From assembly GCA_022791975.1 (NCBI GenBank), contig JAAWAC010000044.1, positions 1 through 64,000 on the forward strand: 64,000 nt of DNA, in the 5' to 3' direction. The notes beneath the pieces are model-generated. The model had not been told where the DNA came from, did not search any database, and saw only the letters and a program-made list of their open reading frames with translations. The position numbers and the translations under genes are program-made. This DNA is from Lachnospiraceae bacterium (lineage in GTDB: Bacteria; Bacillota; Clostridia; Lachnospirales; Lachnospiraceae). This document shows, one piece after another, positions 62,341 through 64,000 of the stretch; the stretch's first letter is position 1, and every line of letters begins with the position of its first letter.

Positions 62341-62853
62341 ATGGAGCCATATTTACGGGTGGGGGTGATTGCCTCCACCCATGGACTGAAGGGAGAGGTC
62401 AAGGTATTTCCCACCACAGACCATGTGGGCCGGTTTCAGGATTTGAAAAAGGTGCTGCTGGATACAGGGCGGGAGAAAAAGAGCCTGACGGTTACGCAGG
62501 TGCGGTACTTTAAAAAACAGGTGATACTAAAATTTCAAGAATTTGACGATATCAATGAGATAGAGAAATACCGGGGCTGTGATCTGCTGGTTGACCGGAA
62601 GGATGCAGTGCCCCTGGAGGAGAATGAGAACTTTATTGTGGATCTCATTGGCATGGCAGTGGAAACCGAGGAGGGAAAGCCCTTGGGAATCCTGACAGAC
62701 GTGCTTCAGACGGGAGCCAACGATGTGTATGTGGTGGAGAGCCCGGAGGGAAAGGAGATTCTCCTTCCGGCCATCCCCGCCTGTATTTTGGAGGCGGATG
62801 TGGAAAAACGGTGGATGCAGGTACATCTTTTGGAGGGACTGCTGGATTTATAG
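62341..62853 (+). CDS. rimM: Ribosome maturation factor RimM
   Basis: A 170-residue protein with the RimM N-terminal beta-barrel (VGVIASTHGLKGEVKVFPTTDH) and PRC-barrel C-terminal part (FIVDLIGMAVETEEGKPLGILTDVLQTGANDVYVVESPEGKEILLPAIPACILEAD). It assists 30S assembly by binding S19. GGAGAGCGG precedes ATG 62341 and trmD follows after 24 nt. Confidence 0.95.
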   Translation: MEPYLRVGVIASTHGLKGEVKVFPTTDHVGRFQDLKKVLLDTGREKKSLTVTQVRYFKKQVILKFQEFDDINEIEKYRGCDLLVDRKDAVPLEENENFIVDLIGMAVETEEGKPLGILTDVLQTGANDVYVVESPEGKEILLPAIPACILEADVEKRWMQVHLLEGLLDL

Positions 62854-62877
62854 GACTTCCTAAACAGGAGAGGAATC

Positions 62878-64000
62878 ATGAGGTTTCACGTATTGACATT
62901 ATTTCCGGAACTAATAGAAAATACCTTTGGCACCAGCATTACGGGGCGGGGGCTGGAAAGTGGGAAGCTGGCCCTTCACACCGTAAATATCCGAGACTAT
63001 GCAGATAACCGGCATCACAAGGTGGATGATTCCCCTTATGGAGGAGGGGCCGGTCTGGTTATGCAGGCCGAACCGGTATACCGGGCTTGGGAGAGCGTGA
63101 GGAGGGAATGTGCGGGGGCTCCCCGGGTGATCTATGTGACGCCCCAGGGACACACCTTTCGCCAGGAGTTGGCCCGGGAGCTGGCCCGGGAGGAGGAGCT
63201 TATTTTTCTCTGCGGTCACTATGAGGGGATTGATGAGCGGGTGCTTAAGGAAATCGTCACCGATTATATTTCCATTGGGGATTATGTTCTCACTGGCGGG
63301 GAGCTGGCGGCTCTGGTAATGATGGACGCCATCGCCCGGCTGGTGCCTGGTGTGCTGCACAATCAGGAGTCGGCAGAGTTTGAATCCTTTCACAATAGCC
63401 TGCTGGAATATCCCCAGTACAGCCGGCCGGAAACCTGGCATGAGAAACAGGTGCCTAGGGAGCTGTTATCCGGAAATCACAAGGAGATAGAGGACTGGCG
63501 GCTAGAGCAGGCTAAAAAACGCACGAGAGAGCGGAGACCGGATCTCTATGAGGAATATGAGAGGCGTCAGGCCTGTGAAAGACAGCTGATGAAGCAGAAG
63601 CTTCTCCATACGGATATGCTGGAAAGCTTGCGGGCGGATAGAGGAAGGATCCTCCATTTTGAGGAGGAGAGCGTGGCGCTGGCAGATTGTGAGGGAATCT
63701 TTTATGTAACTGCAAAAGATCCAGAAGCCGGAGAAAAGATTCTGGAAAAAATTTCCAACAACAAGCAAAAACCCGCCCTTCTGGTACTACATCAGGAGTT
63801 TTTGGTGGAAAGGGCCAGGAAATTGCTGGGGCCTTTGGCGTGTGAAAGACGATTTCCCTATGTGTACACCCAAAAGCATCCTCTGCCCCGTTGCTATGGG
63901 GCAGAGATAAGGCCTCTTACGGAGTTGGAGGACCAGGAGAGAGAGGATGTGGCTAAGCTTGTCCAGGAGTCAGGCTGTGGACAGAGAAAAAAAGAGGCCT
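62878..64000 (+). CDS. trmD: tRNA (guanine-N1)-methyltransferase TrmD with C-terminal GNAT-like extension (partial, runs off window)
   Basis: At least 374 residues with no stop in the window. Residues about 1-230 are TrmD: MRFHVLTLFPELIENTFGTSI, SPYGGGAGLVMQ, LCGHYEGIDERV, SIGDYVLTGGELAALVMMDA and LLSGNHKEIEDWRLEQAKKRTRERRPD. TrmD normally ends soon after. Here the chain continues without a stop through a helical linker, then IFYVTAKDPEAGEKILEK, ALLVLHQEFLVERARK and EIRPLTELEDQEREDVAKLV, which reads like the start of a GNAT N-acetyltransferase. TrmD methylates G37 of tRNA. The extension identity is inferred because the end is missing. AGGAGAGGAA precedes the ATG. Confidence 0.9.
   Translation, partial: MRFHVLTLFPELIENTFGTSITGRGLESGKLALHTVNIRDYADNRHHKVDDSPYGGGAGLVMQAEPVYRAWESVRRECAGAPRVIYVTPQGHTFRQELARELAREEELIFLCGHYEGIDERVLKEIVTDYISIGDYVLTGGELAALVMMDAIARLVPGVLHNQESAEFESFHNSLLEYPQYSRPETWHEKQVPRELLSGNHKEIEDWRLEQAKKRTRERRPDLYEEYERRQACERQLMKQKLLHTDMLESLRADRGRILHFEEESVALADCEGIFYVTAKDPEAGEKILEKISNNKQKPALLVLHQEFLVERARKLLGPLACERRFPYVYTQKHPLPRCYGAEIRPLTELEDQEREDVAKLVQESGCGQRKKEA

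Noticed and set aside
1-64000. CRISPR array, tRNA, rRNA or insertion sequence
   Set aside because: No direct-repeat and spacer pattern, no tRNA-like cloverleaf with CCA, no rRNA motifs and no transposase text were found on either strand.

Overview
The window looks like the chromosome of a Gram-positive, anaerobic Lachnospiraceae-type Clostridium. The evidence is the ylxM-ffh-rpsP-khpA-rimM-trmD block, LoaP-type NusG paralogs driving an exopolysaccharide (EPS) cluster, a YtaF-like sporulation membrane protein, several families common in Lachnospiraceae (DUF4474, DUF6512-like, DUF6688-like) and strong AGGAGG-type ribosome binding sites. No rRNA, tRNA, CRISPR array or intact insertion sequence was seen.

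Positions 1-24,720 are strikingly AT-rich and form one plus-strand EPS/capsule locus. It opens with a leader holding two hairpins (one with a terminator-like U-tract) and two tandem LoaP/NusG-like antiterminators. These are followed by a PglE/PglD/PglC-like set (4-amino sugar synthesis plus initiating phosphoglycosyl transferase), three GT4 glycosyltransferases, WecC- and WecB-like enzymes for UDP-ManNAcA, an FdtB/QdtB-like aminotransferase with a GNAT-FdtA/QdtA fusion for a 3-acylamino-3,6-dideoxyhexose, a Wzy-like polymerase, a heparinase II/III-family protein, a MurJ/MVF-type flippase, a PaaK-like adenylating enzyme paired with a DUF362 protein, and a second UDP-sugar dehydrogenase (WbpA/TviB-like). 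An O-acetylation pair (DHHW/AlgJ-like plus MBOAT/AlgI-like) is present but disabled by many lesions. The locus ends in a decayed gene and a truncated gene start that run straight into GC-richer DNA near 24,720. The inferred product is a Wzx/Wzy-type polymer rich in amino- and uronic-acid sugars.

Positions 24,726-39,189 are GC-richer: a metallophosphoesterase and a DUF4474 protein on the minus strand, then a plus-strand run of a membrane GLUG/LysM protein, a BspA-type leucine-rich-repeat protein, a VWA protein, a MoxR-type AAA+ ATPase and a Nudix hydrolase. After a minus-strand YtaF-like protein and an AlaX editing protein comes a 909-residue protein of unknown family. The membrane/LRR/VWA/MoxR run is the best candidate here for an undescribed chaperone or surface-assembly system.

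Positions 39,197-45,494 form a carboxylic-acid module: citrate synthase and a LysR regulator on the minus strand, diverging from two consecutive small+large subunit pairs of the isopropylmalate dehydratase/homoaconitase family. Positions 45,560-59,848 hold mixed functions: a membrane protein/Xre regulator pair with twin operators, lipoproteins, a VTT-domain protein with an unusual pentad-repeat N-terminus, PssA and Psd for phosphatidylethanolamine synthesis, a NYN/OST-HTH protein, a LUD protein, TrpS, membrane proteins, a flavodoxin-like protein and a BlaI/BlaR1-like pair with a clear dyad operator. Positions 59,874-64,000 start with a strong sigma-A promoter and carry the SRP/S16/RimM/TrmD operon; TrmD continues past its normal end into what looks like an acetyltransferase fusion and runs off the window.
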